From CALBPI01 sp039821645 (GTDB lineage Bacteria > Pseudomonadota > Gammaproteobacteria > Steroidobacterales > Woeseiaceae): a stretch of 61,661 nucleotides of DNA. Where the stretch lies: positions 1 through 61,661 of the forward strand of contig JBCBNU010000011.1 of assembly GCA_039821645.1 (NCBI GenBank), in the 5' to 3' direction. The notes beneath the pieces are model-generated. The model worked only from the letters and a program-made list of their open reading frames with translations. It was not told where the DNA came from and did not search any database. Below, in pieces: positions 17,632 through 25,740 of the stretch (the first letter of the stretch is position 1; each line of letters begins with the position of its first letter). Made by a program: the position numbers and the translations under genes.

Positions 17632-17961
17632 ATGGGGAATCAGTCTTTGACCGGACTTGCGGCACAATCGGAATCGAGCTGGGGAATTAACCTGCTGCTA
17701 GCGTTGCTGATGTTACTCCTGGTTTCGACGCTGGCCGTGTTGTTGTTGTCTGCAGATGGTCTGCGCCGAACGCAACGACTGCAGGCCGAAGTCACACAGA
17801 CGCGGCAGGAGATCAGCGCGTTGCAGGCGCGAAACGCGGCGCTATCCGGCGAAGTCAAGAATCTGAAGCACGGTCTTGAGGCTGCCGAGGAGCGAGCGCG
17901 TTCCGACCTCGGACTGATCTCTGAAAACGAGTCGTTCTACCAGATCATCGCGTCTGACTGA
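17632..17961 (+). CDS. ftsB: Cell division protein FtsB
   Basis: FtsB is a bitopic inner-membrane protein that forms the FtsQLB complex at the division septum. The 109-residue product has a short cytoplasmic tail, one membrane helix (about 20-43) and a periplasmic coiled coil (about 45-85: LRRTQRLQAEVTQTRQEISAL). A short C-terminal segment, GLISENESFYQII, resembles the conserved FtsB end. The position directly after eno is diagnostic. In E. coli ispD and ispF come next, but here truD follows two bases later. Confidence 0.9.
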   Translation: MGNQSLTGLAAQSESSWGINLLLALLMLLLVSTLAVLLLSADGLRRTQRLQAEVTQTRQEISALQARNAALSGEVKNLKHGLEAAEERARSDLGLISENESFYQIIASD

Positions 17962-17963
17962 TC

Positions 17964-18977
17964 TTGCACGATTCTTCTCCCTGGCCGGTGCCTCCGGCAT
18001 TGTCCGGTGTGCGTCAGTCCGCTCGCATCAAGTACATCCCAGAGGACTTTCGCGTTATCGAGTTGCCCAACTGGGCACCCAGTGGCGACGGCGAACATGA
18101 GGTCTTGTGGATCCAAAAGACCGACGCCAATACAGAGTGGGTCGCACGTCAGCTGGCACGTTATGCCGAAGTCAGCGTCAAGAATGTAAGCTTTGCGGGT
18201 CGCAAGGATCGAGCGGCGGTGACAGATCAGTGGTTCAGTGTGCAAGTTCCTGGACGGTCTGTGGACTGGTCCGATTTTTCAGTAACCGGTGTGCAGATTC
18301 AGGCGACAGCACGGCATAACCGCAAGATTCGAACCGGCGCTTTGCGAGGCAATCGCTTCGAGGTGCGGCTACGAGAGATGGGTCATGCTCCCGATCCGGA
18401 GTTGATCGTGGCGATCGCTCGGGGTGTGCCGAACTACTTCGGCGCGCAGCGCTTTGGACTAGGCTTCAGCAACCTCGATGCAGCCGAAGGACTAGCCGAC
18501 GGGCGGCGCCTTCGGCGCAATGAGCGCAGCCTTGCTTTGTCTGCAGCTCGGGCTGCCATTTTCAACGGTGTCCTCGCCATTCGTGTTCAAGCGCAAACCT
18601 GGGATACCCCTCTGGATGGTGATGTGGTTCAGCTCGAGGGGAGCAATAGCGTCTTCGCCGTCGAGTTGGATGAGCTCGACGCCGTGAAGCGTCGCGCGGA
18701 GCAACGAGATCTGCATCCAACCGGCCCGCTTTACGGGCGCGGCGATACGGGTGTTCAATCTGATGCGATGCAGCTTGAAGCGAAGGTGATCGAAGACTGT
18801 GCGCAGTGGGCGTCGGCAGCGGAACGCGGCGGTGCGAAAGCAGGCCGGCGCAGTTTGCGTGTCGTGCCCAAAGACTTTAGTTGTGAATACACGAACCAGA
18901 CTGCACACCTGACGTTCGAGCTGCCCGCAGGCAGTTTTGCGACGGCGTTATTGAACGAGCTGGTTTTGCCGGATTAG
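17964..18977 (+). CDS. truD: tRNA pseudouridine(13) synthase TruD
   Basis: TruD converts U13 of tRNA-Glu to pseudouridine. The 337-residue frame begins at TTG 17964; a GTG at 17988 is an alternative because the first ten residues are not conserved. The catalytic Asp82 lies in the family motif FAGRKDRAAVTDQWFSV, after IKYIPEDFRVIE. PNYFGAQRFG and RGNRFEVRLR are further TruD blocks. It ends in a 4-base convergent overlap with the minus-strand smr gene. In many relatives truD lies between ispF and surE, both absent here. Confidence 0.95.
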   Translation: MHDSSPWPVPPALSGVRQSARIKYIPEDFRVIELPNWAPSGDGEHEVLWIQKTDANTEWVARQLARYAEVSVKNVSFAGRKDRAAVTDQWFSVQVPGRSVDWSDFSVTGVQIQATARHNRKIRTGALRGNRFEVRLREMGHAPDPELIVAIARGVPNYFGAQRFGLGFSNLDAAEGLADGRRLRRNERSLALSAARAAIFNGVLAIRVQAQTWDTPLDGDVVQLEGSNSVFAVELDELDAVKRRAEQRDLHPTGPLYGRGDTGVQSDAMQLEAKVIEDCAQWASAAERGGAKAGRRSLRVVPKDFSCEYTNQTAHLTFELPAGSFATALLNELVLPD

Positions 18978-19513
18978 CGCAGGAGCACGTAAACAGCACC
19001 ACTGCCGCCGTCGACCTGCCTTGCAGAGGTGAACGCAGCCACTCGATCGTCACGCCTCAGCCAGCCGTCAACATTACCTTTCAATTGCGGACCACGATGG
19101 CCAGACCCTAGTCCTTTGCCGTGGATGATCCGCACACATCGCCAGTGGTGATACTCACAATCTGCCATGAAGTCGCGCATGACTTCCTTGGCTTCGCGGA
19201 CAGTATATCCGTGCAAATCGATCTCGGCTTCGACTCGAAATTGTCCTCGCGATAGCTTGCGCAGCACGCGCTCGCCAACTTCCGGGCGTCGGTAGCGCAG
19301 CGCATCGCCGTTGCGCCATTCCATGGTCTCGATATCGGCGTTGAGACTCTCCTGGAGCACGTCGGCTTCGTCCCGCCGACGCATGGTCGCGCGGGGCGAG
19401 GGTGGCGGCCTGCGCGAATGCTCTACAGGCTTCTTCTTTAACGGTCGCGCGTCACTAACCGCCTGGCGAAACAGGTTGGTATCGTCGTCAGACTGGCTCA
19501 CATCGTCACTCAT
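18974..19513 (-). CDS. Smr/MutS2-domain putative endonuclease
   Basis: The 179-residue product has a low-complexity, charged N-terminal half and a C-terminal Smr domain at about residues 95-179. The domain shows the hallmarks EIDLHGYTVREAKEVM and IIHGKGLGS, as in SmrA/SmrB. Smr domains nick or cut nucleic acid; SmrB rescues collided ribosomes in E. coli. The exact role here is inferred only from the family. I chose the ATG at 19513 because GAGGAG lies a few bases before it, rather than the ATG 26 codons upstream. It sits opposite to truD and pcm, in the place where surE normally lies. Confidence 0.88.
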   Translation of the reverse strand: MSDDVSQSDDDTNLFRQAVSDARPLKKKPVEHSRRPPPSPRATMRRRDEADVLQESLNADIETMEWRNGDALRYRRPEVGERVLRKLSRGQFRVEAEIDLHGYTVREAKEVMRDFMADCEYHHWRCVRIIHGKGLGSGHRGPQLKGNVDGWLRRDDRVAAFTSARQVDGGSGAVYVLLR

Positions 19514-19678
19514 CAAGGTGCTCCTCGTGATCTCGTTCGAGCATACGTCTTCGATGGATGCGGTAAAAGTGCTCGGGTCGCTACTCGGCATGCCAACGAT
19601 TGCGTATCATTTCGCCCCGATGTCCGGAACATACAAGACAATAGAAGCGCAGTGTGGTCCGACCGGAGCAGAGGGTCC

Positions 19679-20341
19679 ATGAGCACGACCTCCGGCATTG
19701 GCATGACCTCTGCGCGCACGCGCGAGCGGCTAATCGAGCGGCTGAAGGGGCAGGGGATCAGCAACTTACGAGTCCTATCGCAAATTCGTGCGGTACCAAG
19801 ACATTTGTTCGTGGATGAGGCGCTAGCCAGTCGGGCCTACGAGGATACGGCCCTTCCCATCGGTCATGGGCAAACGATTAGCCAGCCTTATATTGTCGCG
19901 CGAATGACCGAAGCACTACTCGAGGCGGGGCCGGTTGAGCAAGTGCTCGAAATTGGTACGGGCTGCGGTTACCAGACGGCGATTCTCGCGCCTTTGGTTC
20001 GTTACATTCACAGCATTGAATATGTCGGGCCGATTCTCGGCAAGACGCGCGAGCGACTCTCTGGATTGAAGGTTTACAACGTGCGATTTCGTCATGGTGA
20101 CGGATGGCAGGGCTGGGCCAAACATGGTCCCTATGACGGCATCATCGTGGCCGCAGCCCCAGAGCGGATTCCGACCGCGCTTCTCGAACAACTCGCTGTC
20201 GGCGGCAGATTGGTGCTGCCGCTGGGGCCGGCGCGTGACCAGCGCCTGATGCGAATTACGCGTGGTGAGGAGGGCTACTCGCAGGAGGATCTTGGTCCCG
20301 CGAGTTTTGTGCCATTGGTCAAATCGGCGGATGCTCGCTGA
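19679..20341 (+). CDS. pcm: Protein-L-isoaspartate O-methyltransferase
   Basis: Pcm methylates isoaspartyl residues in aged proteins so that they can return to normal aspartate. The ATG at 19679 gives 220 residues and is preceded by AGAGGG; a GTG at 19652 would add nine. The SAM-binding motif I, VLEIGTGCGYQTAIL, is clear, with RVPRHLF-like RAVPRHLFVDEAL and AYEDTALPIGHGQTISQPY before it and VAAAPERIPTALLEQL after it. Its stop shares one base with the yqaA start. Confidence 0.96.
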   Translation: MSTTSGIGMTSARTRERLIERLKGQGISNLRVLSQIRAVPRHLFVDEALASRAYEDTALPIGHGQTISQPYIVARMTEALLEAGPVEQVLEIGTGCGYQTAILAPLVRYIHSIEYVGPILGKTRERLSGLKVYNVRFRHGDGWQGWAKHGPYDGIIVAAAPERIPTALLEQLAVGGRLVLPLGPARDQRLMRITRGEEGYSQEDLGPASFVPLVKSADAR

Positions 20342-20922
20342 TGCGGCTGTTTACGCCGCTATATGACTGGGTGCTCGCACGCTCTCAGCACCCCCAAGCG
20401 ACCTATTGGCTCGCAGGTTTGAGTTTCGCAGAGTCCTCTTTTTTTCCGGTGCCACCCGATGTGATGCTGGCACCAATGGTGCTGGCGCAGCGCGCCCGCG
20501 CATTCAGACTGGCCGCACTGACCACCATCGCGTCGGTAGCCGGTGGGCTTGTCGGCTATTTGATCGGGGTGTTCGTACTTGGATCGATTGAACCCTGGTT
20601 GCTCACGTCATCTTACGCCGAGGCCTACACCCAGGCGCATGTCTGGTTCGCTGAATATGGAATCTGGGTGGTATTTGTCGCCGGTTTCTCCCCGATTCCA
20701 TACAAGATTTTCACGATTGGCGCCGGTGCGGCAGCCATGAACCTGCCTTTGTTTGTGTTGGCGTCAGCTGTCGGCAGAGGTGCGAGATTTTTTCTGGTTG
20801 CGGGTTTGATTTACCTCGGTGGTGATGCCGCTGCTGCCAATCTTCGTCGTTATGTGGATACGATCGGCTGGTTTGTTGTCCTATTGGTGGCGGGAGGACT
20901 GGCATGGTATTTCGTGCACTGA
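20341..20922 (+). CDS. YqaA-type DedA/VTT-domain membrane protein
   Basis: This 193-residue integral membrane protein belongs to the SNARE-associated (VTT/DedA) group. Several hydrophobic helices span it. The re-entrant-loop hallmarks are present: ESSFFPVPPDVMLAPM near residue 30, and GFSPIPYKIFTIGAGAAAMN near 115. DedA proteins support membrane homeostasis and lipid carrier flipping, but the YqaA branch has no settled substrate. It is coupled to pcm (TGATG) and overlaps nlpD by 19 bases. The pcm-yqaA-nlpD order is common in Xanthomonadales and Pseudomonas relatives. Confidence 0.88.
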   Translation: MRLFTPLYDWVLARSQHPQATYWLAGLSFAESSFFPVPPDVMLAPMVLAQRARAFRLAALTTIASVAGGLVGYLIGVFVLGSIEPWLLTSSYAEAYTQAHVWFAEYGIWVVFVAGFSPIPYKIFTIGAGAAAMNLPLFVLASAVGRGARFFLVAGLIYLGGDAAAANLRRYVDTIGWFVVLLVAGGLAWYFVH

Positions 20923-21593
20923 TCCTGGCTGCGCTAGTGGCGCTGGGTGGGTGTGCTGGCAGCTGGGATACCAGAAGCAATAAATCGGGAAACTCGAGCC
21001 AAGGGCAAAGCGCGCCGAACACGGGGATCTACGTTGTCAGGCCGGGTGACACCTTCTACAGCATCGCCTTCCGTTACGGCATCGCGCAGGCAGATCTTGC
21101 GCGGTGGAACCGTCTGAGCGATGTCAGCCGTATCTATCCAGGGCAAAAACTACGCCTCACGAAGCCGCCTGCAGGTCAAGTTGCAGCGCCACCACCAAGA
21201 CCGCCGGTTGTGCCGGTCGCGTCTTGGCGCTGGCCGACAGACGGACGGCTCGTGGCGGAGTTTGACGTCGGTGCCAAGGTCAAACGAACGGGTGTCCTGA
21301 TTGGGGGCAAGATCGGTCAGCCGATTTTTGCGTCAGCGGACGGTGAGGTCGTCTACGCAGGAAGTGGCCTCAAGGGCTATGGAAAGCTCGTGATCATCCA
21401 GCATACGCCCAATTATCTGTCGGCCTATGGCCACAACGCGGCACTCCTGGTTAACGAAGGAGATACCGTTCGTTCGGGGCAAAAAATTGCCACCATGGGC
21501 GAGACGGCCGCGCAGAAACCTCGGTTGCATTTCGAGATACGCCGTGACGGCCAACCGATCGATCCGATGCCGCTCCTGCGAAGCGGTCGCTAG
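20904..21593 (+). CDS. nlpD: NlpD-like lipoprotein, amidase activator (LysM + degenerate M23)
   Basis: This 229-residue outer-membrane lipoprotein should activate the AmiC-type amidase that splits septal peptidoglycan. The signal peptide ends in the lipobox LGGC with Cys17. A LysM domain covers about 44-87 (YVVRPGDTFYSIAFRYGI). The C-terminal LytM/M23 fold contains GYGKLVIIQHTPNYLSAYGH and RLHFEIRRDGQPIDP. The first zinc ligands of active M23 enzymes (HxGxD) are replaced by VKRTGVLIGG, so it is almost certainly a non-catalytic activator, as in E. coli NlpD. rpoS, the usual downstream gene, is absent. Confidence 0.92.
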   Translation: MVFRALILAALVALGGCAGSWDTRSNKSGNSSQGQSAPNTGIYVVRPGDTFYSIAFRYGIAQADLARWNRLSDVSRIYPGQKLRLTKPPAGQVAAPPPRPPVVPVASWRWPTDGRLVAEFDVGAKVKRTGVLIGGKIGQPIFASADGEVVYAGSGLKGYGKLVIIQHTPNYLSAYGHNAALLVNEGDTVRSGQKIATMGETAAQKPRLHFEIRRDGQPIDPMPLLRSGR

Positions 21594-21959
21594 TCAGCGA
21601 ATCAGCGCCAGTGCCGCGCGCCTTCCCTCCGACAAGAGCACGTTGAAGGTGCGGATCGCAGCGCCGTCGTTCATGACCTCCACACCAATTCCCGCGCGCA
21701 TGAGTGGGTGCAGTACTGGTGCGGCAGGGAACACAACGCTCGAGCCTGTTGCGATCACCACAACCTCGGGGTTCAGGTCGGCAATGGCGCCAATCAACGC
21801 ATCATCGAGCGACTCAACACAATCGCAAGTCCAATCGGTCACGATTTGATCGCTCGATACGGCAAGGCTGCCTTTGTAAGCGTCATCCGCGATCCAGACT
21901 GTCGTCTCGTCATAACGTCGGATGGTATGGCGTTGGAGCGATTCTCTGGCGAACTGCAT
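21594..21959 (-). CDS. Mth938/DUF498-domain protein
   Basis: This 121-residue protein matches the Mth938-like (DUF498/598) family. That family includes human complex I assembly factor NDUFAF3 and many uncharacterised bacterial proteins. The pattern I recognise is a central PEVVVIATGSSVVFPAAPVL followed by GIGVEVMNDGAAIRTFNVLL, with ALAL near the end. No enzyme activity is established for the bacterial forms. The stop abuts the nlpD stop with no gap. It diverges from the rpfE-like gene, with starts 30-48 bases apart. Confidence 0.82.
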   Translation of the reverse strand: MQFARESLQRHTIRRYDETTVWIADDAYKGSLAVSSDQIVTDWTCDCVESLDDALIGAIADLNPEVVVIATGSSVVFPAAPVLHPLMRAGIGVEVMNDGAAIRTFNVLLSEGRRAALALIR

Positions 21960-21989
21960 CAGCTAATCCTGTGGCAATGAGCACGCGCA

Positions 21990-22922
21990 ATGTACACTGC
22001 GCGACCGATGAAAGAGTATGCGAACACACTGCCAGAGTCACTGCCACCGGATGTGGTGTGTGTGATCGATGACGGTCAGTCTCTGCGCGCACGACTGTTT
22101 CGGGCGCCTGAGTTTACAAGCTCGAGCGGATCAAGCGCTGCGCATACACACACGTCGAGCTTTTCGGATCTATTCGAACATCACGCGGCGGCACTGACCC
22201 ACCGAAGTCTTGCGCCGGAACACCCGATAGCCTGGGCGGCTTTTGCGGATTGGGTCTCATTGGCGGCCGATCTGCGGGATGTTCGGGTCAGTGGCATTCC
22301 TAGACTCAGCGAAGACGAACGTGTGGCGCTAACCACTGCGATTAACGGCTTGCTGGAAAGCGATAGTGATCCACTGCTTGCTCAGTGTCGGGTTACACAC
22401 GTCGGTGACCGGGGATTTCTCATCTCGCAGTCGCTCCCGGAACTCCAGTTCAGTGCGCCACGGCCGCGCGATGTTATCGGCCATCCCTTGCGCGATCATC
22501 CGATGCTTGGCGTGGATGCCCGATTGATTAAGCGGTTGCAGACAGAAATTCAAATGACACTGCACGCACATGCCATCAATCAGGCGCGTGCAGCTGGTTT
22601 TGAACCATTGGTCAGCGGGCTTTGGCTGTATGGCGCTGGGGTTATGCCAGGGCCCGTTGAGATGCGACTGCCGCCCTTGCGGGTGAGCGACCCGGTTTGG
22701 CGCGCTGTTTGGCAACACGTCGGTGCAGAGGTGCGCGAAGACGCGTCGGTAGACGGCACCGTGGTACTTGCATCCGAATCGACTCCCGAAGTGATTGCGG
22801 CATTCGATAGCGGCAGAATCAAGGAAGCCTTGCTCATCGACGACGATGGGGCTTGGCGAGTGCGTCGACGTTCGATCTGGCGCCGTTGGCTTAACCGTGT
22901 ACTAGGCAAGCGAAATGGATGA
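21990..22922 (+). CDS. RpfE-like conserved protein (COG4255-type)
   Basis: The 310-residue product resembles the RpfE/COG4255 proteins found next to recJ in Xanthomonas and other bacteria. They are sometimes annotated as phosphoglycerate-mutase-like or regulatory. The recognisable core is RLQTEIQMTLHAHAINQARA followed by GLWLYGAGVMP. No catalytic motif is identified. The start may be ATG 21990 or ATG 22008. It overlaps recJ by eight bases, which supports the family call. RpfE affects extracellular enzyme levels in Xanthomonas by an unknown mechanism, and that role cannot be carried over here. Confidence 0.72.
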   Translation: MYTARPMKEYANTLPESLPPDVVCVIDDGQSLRARLFRAPEFTSSSGSSAAHTHTSSFSDLFEHHAAALTHRSLAPEHPIAWAAFADWVSLAADLRDVRVSGIPRLSEDERVALTTAINGLLESDSDPLLAQCRVTHVGDRGFLISQSLPELQFSAPRPRDVIGHPLRDHPMLGVDARLIKRLQTEIQMTLHAHAINQARAAGFEPLVSGLWLYGAGVMPGPVEMRLPPLRVSDPVWRAVWQHVGAEVREDASVDGTVVLASESTPEVIAAFDSGRIKEALLIDDDGAWRVRRRSIWRRWLNRVLGKRNG

Positions 22923-24612
22923 GTTCGAGCCGCGTGCGTCGCGCATGCGCGAGGTGCCAGAGCACACGCTGTCCGAGCCCGACGCTTTGCTGGCCAACAT
23001 TCTTGCTGCCAGAGGGGTGACGGCCGATGCAGACCGTTCACTCACGCTTGCCAATCTCGCACCGCTGAGCAAGTTGTCTGGACTAATGGATGCCGCGGAG
23101 CTGATCGCCAAGCACCGACATGGTCGTGTATTGGTTGTTGGTGACTTTGATGCCGATGGCGCAACGAGCACCGCCTTGATGTTGCGCTGCCTCTCCGAGT
23201 TCGGTTTTGCCGACGTTGATTTTCTGGTGCCAAATCGCTTCGAGTTTGGTTATGGGTTGTCGGCCGAATTGGTCGCTGTTGCTGAGCAGATGCAGCCCAG
23301 TCTTATCGTGACGGTAGACAACGGTATCTCGAGTGTTGCCGGCGTTGCAGCCGCGAGGCGAGCCGGTATCGATGTGGTTGTAACCGATCACCATCTGCCC
23401 CCTGACGTTTTGCCCGACGCGAATGTGATCGTGAATCCGAACCTGGGCGGAGACCCCTATCCCAGCAAAATGCTTGCGGGCGTTGGTGTTTCGTTTGCTG
23501 TCATGTCAGCGGTGGCGCGAGTCCTCAACAACCCGTCACTGCACCGTGTACCGGCGCAGTACCTCGATCTTGTAGCGCTGGGAACGGTCGCCGACGTTGT
23601 CCCGCTCGACCGCAACAATCGAATTCTCGTCAATGCGGGGCTTGAGCGAATCAACGCGGGTCACTGTTGCGTCGGTATTGCCGCGCTGCTTTCTGTCGCC
23701 GGGCGCGATACGCGGAATGTTCGCGCGGCTGACTTCGGGTTCAGCGTCGCGCCACGACTGAATGCAGCCGGTCGGCTTGAGGATATGTCGCTCGGCATAC
23801 GGTGCCTTGCGACCAATAACGCCGCTGAAGCGCGGCTGCTTGCAGAGCAGTTACACAGCATCAACCTGCAGCGTCGCGATATTGAGTCGACCATGCAGGC
23901 CGAAGCCTTGGAGGCCATTGAGCTGAATGACGCGTCGGCGCAAAGTTGTGAGGTTCTGTTTCGTCGGGACTGGCACCAGGGCGTCGTGGGCCTGGTTGCA
24001 TCACGTATCAAAGATCGAGTACACCGGCCAGTGTTCGCCTTCGCGGTGGAATCGGCAGGCCAACTGAAGGGATCAGGGCGCTCGGTGCCAGGTGTGCATC
24101 TGCGCGACCTACTGGCCGAGGTCGATCGCACGTCGCCTGGCATCATCGCGAAATTCGGCGGGCACGCCATGGCTGCCGGTTTAACGCTCGACGACGACGC
24201 CATCGACGACTTCAAAGCGGCATTGGATCGCGCGATGGATCGCTTGTACCCCGGTTTCCGATTTGACCCCGCCTTTGAGATCGATGGCGGGTTGGAAGGC
24301 GACCGACTCAGTATCGAGTTTGCAGACCGTCTGGCGGCCCTCGGCCCGTGGGGACAACGATTCCCCGAGCCGCTCTTCGAAGGCACATTCACCGTCGATC
24401 AGGCGAGGGTCGTCGGATCAGGACACCTGAAATTGGACCTGTCGCGTGACGGTCGACAGATCGACGGTATCGCATTCGGGCAGGTTCGCGATCCGTTGCC
24501 CGAACCCGGAGACAAGGTCGATCTCGTCTGTCGACTGGATATCAACGAGTGGCAAGGCAGACGGCGCCCTCAGTTGTTGATCGAGCAGTGGCATCCCTCG
24601 GTGACGTGTTAG
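22915..24612 (+). CDS. recJ: Single-stranded-DNA-specific exonuclease RecJ
   Basis: RecJ is the 5'-3' ssDNA exonuclease of RecF-pathway recombination and mismatch repair. The 565-residue protein has the DHH-family motifs: GDFDADGATST (Asp77, Asp79, Asp81), VTVDNGISS, the DHH triplet at 158-160 in VTDHHLPP, and RLNAAGRLEDM. The DHHA1 domain follows with GSGRSVPGVHLRDLL and KFGGHAMAAGLTL, and then a C-terminal OB fold. Length is as in E. coli (577). It overlaps the rpfE-like gene and precedes prfB by 30 bases, as in E. coli. Confidence 0.97.
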   Translation: MDEFEPRASRMREVPEHTLSEPDALLANILAARGVTADADRSLTLANLAPLSKLSGLMDAAELIAKHRHGRVLVVGDFDADGATSTALMLRCLSEFGFADVDFLVPNRFEFGYGLSAELVAVAEQMQPSLIVTVDNGISSVAGVAAARRAGIDVVVTDHHLPPDVLPDANVIVNPNLGGDPYPSKMLAGVGVSFAVMSAVARVLNNPSLHRVPAQYLDLVALGTVADVVPLDRNNRILVNAGLERINAGHCCVGIAALLSVAGRDTRNVRAADFGFSVAPRLNAAGRLEDMSLGIRCLATNNAAEARLLAEQLHSINLQRRDIESTMQAEALEAIELNDASAQSCEVLFRRDWHQGVVGLVASRIKDRVHRPVFAFAVESAGQLKGSGRSVPGVHLRDLLAEVDRTSPGIIAKFGGHAMAAGLTLDDDAIDDFKAALDRAMDRLYPGFRFDPAFEIDGGLEGDRLSIEFADRLAALGPWGQRFPEPLFEGTFTVDQARVVGSGHLKLDLSRDGRQIDGIAFGQVRDPLPEPGDKVDLVCRLDINEWQGRRRPQLLIEQWHPSVTC

Positions 24613-24642
24613 ACTCGCCCCCTTTTTTGGCAGGCTTCAGCC

Positions 24643-25738
24643 ATGGAAACAAACCAGATCGAACAGAAAATCGAGAACTTGCGCGAACGATCGGAGTCGC
24701 TCAGGGGGTATCTTTGACTACGCTGAGAAGCGGGATCGTCTCGATGAGGTCAGTCGTGAACTGGAAGATCCGGGCGTTTGGAACGAACCTGAGCGAGCGC
24801 AGCAACTTGGGCAGGAGCGCAGCAGCCTTGAGTCGGTAGTCAGTGGGCTTGATCGAGTTGGCGGTGGTCTGGACGAGGCGCTCGAGTTGCTTGAGCTAGC
24901 CGCGGCCGAGGAAGATGTCGATACCGTGAGCGAGATCGAGAGCGATCTCGCTGCACTCGAGCAGGTCGTCGCGGGTCTCGAATTCCGACGCATGTTTTCG
25001 GGCGAGCAAGACCCGGCTCCGGCGTTTCTTGATATTCAATCAGGCGCTGGTGGAACAGAAGCACAGGACTGGGCGAGCATGCTGTTGCGCATGTACCTGC
25101 GTTGGGCAGAGCAGCGAGGATTTCGTGCTGAGGTGGTGGAGACGTCGGACGGCGAGGTCGCAGGCATCAAGAGCGCTACGATTCGAGTAGAAGGCGAGTA
25201 CGCATTCGGCTGGTTGCGTACCGAGACGGGTGTACATCGACTCGTGCGAAAGTCACCGTTTGATTCTGGCAACCGTCGTCACACGTCGTTTGCATCCGTT
25301 TTCGTGTCACCCGAGATCGATGACAGTTTCGAAATTGAGATCGACCCGTCCGACCTCAGAATCGATGTGTACCGTGCCAGCGGTGCCGGTGGCCAGCACG
25401 TGAACCGAACCGAGTCGGCAGTGAGAATTACCCATTTGCCGACCAACACAGTGGTGCAGTGTCAGAATGATCGCTCCCAGCACAAGAACAAGGCAACCGC
25501 GATGAAGCAGTTGCAATCCAAACTCTACGAGCTTGAGATGCTGAAGCGGCGGGGAGAGGCGCAAGCTGTGGAGGAAAGCAAAGCGGATGTTGGATGGGGT
25601 AGCCAGATCCGCTCATACGTACTGGATCAGTCACGCATTAAAGATCTGCGAACCGGTGTAGAGACCGGCAATACGCAAGCGGTCCTCGATGGTGCTTTGG
25701 ATCCTTTCATCGAGGCCAGCCTGAAACAGGGTTTGTAA
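24643..25738 (+). CDS. prfB: Peptide chain release factor RF2 (programmed +1 frameshift)
   Basis: RF2 ends translation at UGA and UAA. The gene is split: 24 codons from ATG 24643 lead to an in-frame TGA at 24715, and translation must slip +1 at CTT to continue from GAC 24716, giving 364 residues (E. coli 365). The stop-recognition SPF is at 204-206 and the peptidyl-hydrolysis GGQ at 249-251. The sequence around the slip is the classical autoregulatory site. Automated callers would start it too late, at 24887. It lies between recJ and lysS, as in E. coli. Confidence 0.97.
24703..24717 (+). promoter_or_regulatory. prfB programmed frameshift signal
   Basis: The element comprises AGGGGG (24703-24708) as an internal Shine-Dalgarno, three bases (TAT), slippery CTT (24712-24714) and in-frame TGA (24715-24717) followed by C. 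Base order and spacing equal the E. coli prfB site. When RF2 is scarce the ribosome pauses at TGA and slips +1, so RF2 controls its own level. Confidence 0.97.
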
Positions 25739-25740
25739 AC

